This document shows positions 61,717 through 64,000 of a stretch of 64,000 bases of DNA, one piece after another (position 1 is the first letter of the stretch; each line of letters opens with the position of its first letter). This DNA is from a bacterium. GTDB lineage: Bacteria > Electryoneota > RPQS01. The stretch spans positions 651,377-715,376 of the forward strand of contig DASXUQ010000005.1 in assembly GCA_036504735.1 (NCBI GenBank). Reading direction: 5' to 3'. The notes beneath the pieces are model-generated. The model was given only the letters and a program-made list of their open reading frames with translations. It did not search any database and was not told where the DNA came from. Made by a program: the position numbers and the translations under genes.

Positions 61717-64000
61717 ATGACCATGCTTAATCCTGCCGACCGACCGAACCTCTACCCTGTTCTCCCGCTGCGTGACGTGGTGGTTTTCCCCTCCATGATC
61801 TTCCCGCTGCTGATCGGCAGACCGGGAACGCTCGCCGCCGTGGAACGCGCCATGCTTGGCGACCGCAAATTGTTGTTGCTGGCCCAGCGCGATTCCAATC
61901 AGGAAGACCCCACCGTGCAGGATCTGTATCAGGTCGGCGTCATTGCCAGTGTGCTGCAAACCCTCAAGCTTCCCAACGGCCTTATCAAGGTGCTGGTGGA
62001 AGGTCTCGAACGCGCCACCGCCCTGAGTTTTACGCAAGACAGCAACAACTCCTTCGATGCCGAAGCCGCCACGCTGATCATCACCGGCGCTGACTCTCTG
62101 GAGACCCGCGCTCACATGAAAGTCGGTGCGCGGCGCTTCCGCGAATATGTCAGCCTCAACCGCCAGCTTCCCGATGAAGTGCTGATCACCCTCTCCAATC
62201 TGACCGAACCCGAGCGCACCGCCGACTTCATGATGGCCCATCTGCCGCTGCCCCTGCCCAAAAAGCAGGAAGCTCTCGAACAGGACAGCCTGCTCGAGCA
62301 GTTCAAGCTCATCAATGGCACTCTCGAACAGGAAATCGAAATTCTGAAAATCGAGCGCACCGTCGAAGGTCAAGTCCGGGAAAAGATCAGCCGCTCGCAG
62401 CGCACCTACTACCTGCAGGAGCAGCTCCGCGTCATCAAGAAGGAACTCGGTGAAGATGGCGACGAGGATTTCACGGATGTTATCGCCTACAAAAAGCGCA
62501 TCAAAAAAGCCAAGATGCCCAAGGCGGTGAAAGACCGCGCCGAAGAGGAAGTGGACAAGCTCAAGGGCATGGCCATGATGTCCCCCGAAGCATCGGTCAT
62601 CAAAAACTATCTCGACTGGCTCTGCGCCATGCCGTGGGCCACTATTACCAAGGATAATCTCGATCTCGATGCCGCCGAACGCGTGCTTGAAGAAGACCAT
62701 TTCGGCCTGCGCAAACCTAAAGAGCGCATTCTCGAGCACCTCGCAGTGCTCGCCCGCGTCGATAAAATCAAGGGTCCAATTCTCTGCCTCGTCGGCCCTC
62801 CCGGCGTTGGCAAGACGTCTCTGGCTCGCTCCATTGCCCGCGCCATGAATCGCAATTTCGTTCGCCTGAGTTTAGGCGGCGTACGCGACGAAGCCGAGAT
62901 CCGCGGACACCGCCGCACCTACATCGGTTCTATGCCGGGCCGCATCATTCAATCCATGAAGCGCGCCGGATCGATGAATCCCGTCTTCCTGCTCGATGAG
63001 GTCGACAAGATGGCGTCCGATTTCCGTGGCGATCCCGCGGCGGCGCTGCTCGAAGTTCTCGACCCCGAACAGAACGGCACCTTCTCCGACCACTATCTTG
63101 AAGTGGATTTCGATCTCTCGCAGATCCTCTTCATCACCACCGCCAACATGCGGCACGAGATTCCGCTGCCGTTGCAGGACCGCATGGAAGTGATCGAGAT
63201 CCACGGCTATTTGCGCTATGAGAAGCTGGAGATCGCCAAGCACTTCCTGATTCCCAAGCAGCTTAAGGAACACGGCATCAAGCCCGGAGAATTGCAGCTC
63301 ACCGACGACACGATCTATGCGATGATCGACGTCTACACCCGTGAGTCCGGCGTGCGCGAACTGGAGCGCACCATCGCGCGCATCTGCCGCAAGGTGGCCC
63401 GCGAAACCGTCAATGCCCGTGGCCGCGAGACCGTCATTTTGCCCGATATGCTCGAAAAATACATTGGCATTCCGCCCTTCAAAGAGAGCATGATCGAGCA
63501 GGGAGAGCGCGTCGGTACCGCCATCGGCCTCGCCTGGACCTCGCTCGGCGGCGACATTCTGAATATTCAGGCCAGCATGATGAAGGGCAAAGGCACGCTG
63601 CTGCTGACGGGCCGGCTCGGCGATGTGATGAAAGAATCGGCGCAGGCTGCGATCTCTTTCCTGCGCGCTCATGGGCGCCCCTGGGGTGTGCCCGATGAAT
63701 TCCTTAAGGGCCACGATGTGCACATTCACATTCCCGAAGGCGGCACTCCCAAGGACGGGCCTTCTGCGGGAATCACTCTGGCCACGGCGCTGCTCTCGGC
63801 TCTGACAGGCCGCGCGGTTCCGGCGGATATCGCCATGACCGGCGAGATCACTCTGCGCGGCCACGTGCTGCCCATCGGCGGTCTCGCCGAAAAGATCATG
63901 GCGGCAAGGCGCGCGGGCATCAAAAAGGTCTTCGTTCCCGAAACCAATCGCGTCGACTGGTTCGATCTTGATGAGGACCTGCGTTCGGATATCGCCGTGG
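61717..64000 (+). CDS. lon: ATP-dependent protease Lon, partial
   Basis: The first 761 codons; the 3' end lies outside. The N-domain ([20 protein letters not shown], residues about 10-200) binds substrates, a coiled coil follows ([20 protein letters not shown]), then the AAA+ module with Walker [10 protein letters not shown] near residue 360 and Walker [10 protein letters not shown], and the protease domain with the catalytic serine in KDGPSAGI near 681 and lysine in GLAEKIMAA near 724. The ATG lacks a clear ribosome site; another in-frame ATG two codons on is possible. It degrades damaged and regulatory proteins. Confidence 0.95.
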   Translation, partial: MTMLNPADRPNLYPVLPLRDVVVFPSMIFPLLIGRPGTLAAVERAMLGDRKLLLLAQRDSNQEDPTVQDLYQVGVIASVLQTLKLPNGLIKVLVEGLERATALSFTQDSNNSFDAEAATLIITGADSLETRAHMKVGARRFREYVSLNRQLPDEVLITLSNLTEPERTADFMMAHLPLPLPKKQEALEQDSLLEQFKLINGTLEQEIEILKIERTVEGQVREKISRSQRTYYLQEQLRVIKKELGEDGDEDFTDVIAYKKRIKKAKMPKAVKDRAEEEVDKLKGMAMMSPEASVIKNYLDWLCAMPWATITKDNLDLDAAERVLEEDHFGLRKPKERILEHLAVLARVDKIKGPILCLVGPPGVGKTSLARSIARAMNRNFVRLSLGGVRDEAEIRGHRRTYIGSMPGRIIQSMKRAGSMNPVFLLDEVDKMASDFRGDPAAALLEVLDPEQNGTFSDHYLEVDFDLSQILFITTANMRHEIPLPLQDRMEVIEIHGYLRYEKLEIAKHFLIPKQLKEHGIKPGELQLTDDTIYAMIDVYTRESGVRELERTIARICRKVARETVNARGRETVILPDMLEKYIGIPPFKESMIEQGERVGTAIGLAWTSLGGDILNIQASMMKGKGTLLLTGRLGDVMKESAQAAISFLRAHGRPWGVPDEFLKGHDVHIHIPEGGTPKDGPSAGITLATALLSALTGRAVPADIAMTGEITLRGHVLPIGGLAEKIMAARRAGIKKVFVPETNRVDWFDLDEDLRSDIAV

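Overview
The window is 64 kb of high-GC, gene-dense chromosome from a diderm bacterium. Lipopolysaccharide genes (kdsC, kdsD, lptC, lptA, lptB), lolA, ExbB/ExbD/TonB and a type IV pilus secretin show an outer membrane. Four secreted proteins end in the YPNPFNP-type C-terminal sorting domain of type IX secretion cargo. That combination points to the FCB superphylum (Bacteroidetes, Chlorobi, Fibrobacteres and related candidate phyla), probably an uncultured lineage rather than a classical Bacteroidetes. The species cannot be named from the sequence alone. I saw no tRNA, rRNA, CRISPR array, insertion sequence or prophage.

Layout. Positions 1-6137 (minus strand) hold a compact operon: gcvT, comB, ftsK, lolA, a YbhN/AglD-type membrane protein and the start of a Wzz-like chain-length regulator that leaves the window. 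Positions 6289-12981 (minus) hold a TPR protein, ExbB, two ExbDs, two paralogous TonB-like proteins, a small membrane protein and a PstS-like lipoprotein. Positions 13218-18286 (minus) hold obgE, dprA, a GlmU-like protein and an S41 protease, with overlapping ends. Positions 18542-20605 hold a secreted beta-propeller protein.

Positions 20731-39178 (minus) hold a complete type IV pilus locus: pilA, pilT, three minor-pilin-like proteins, pilM, pilN, pilO-like, pilP-like, pilQ, an SLBB polysaccharide-export-like protein, a lipoprotein of about eight Ig-like domains, pilB, pilC and pilD. The SLBB and Ig genes inside the pilus gene string, and three minor pilins that all lack Glu5, are the best candidates for an undescribed variant of the machine.

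Positions 39628-40694 hold an ECF sigma factor and its probable anti-sigma factor. A small membrane protein (plus) then converges on, and overlaps, nadB (minus). A papain-like protein (plus) is divergent from nadB, and the two promoters share a perfect inverted repeat. Positions 43750-52593 (minus) form a tight five-gene set: a secreted protein, an unknown membrane protein, a PLP aminotransferase, a secreted subtilisin-like protease and a large secreted repeat protein.

Positions 52901-61377 (plus) hold an LPS operon (kdsC, kdsD, lptC, lptA, yfhO-like, lptB) followed by rpoN with its own promoter and terminator. The window closes inside lon.

Nine well-placed promoters can be read by eye. All have a 17-bp spacer, and most fit TTGAC(A/T) with TAnnTT. 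Strong hairpins without U-tracts sit behind many minus-strand genes. Genes often overlap by 1 to 14 bases, and GTG and TTG starts are common.
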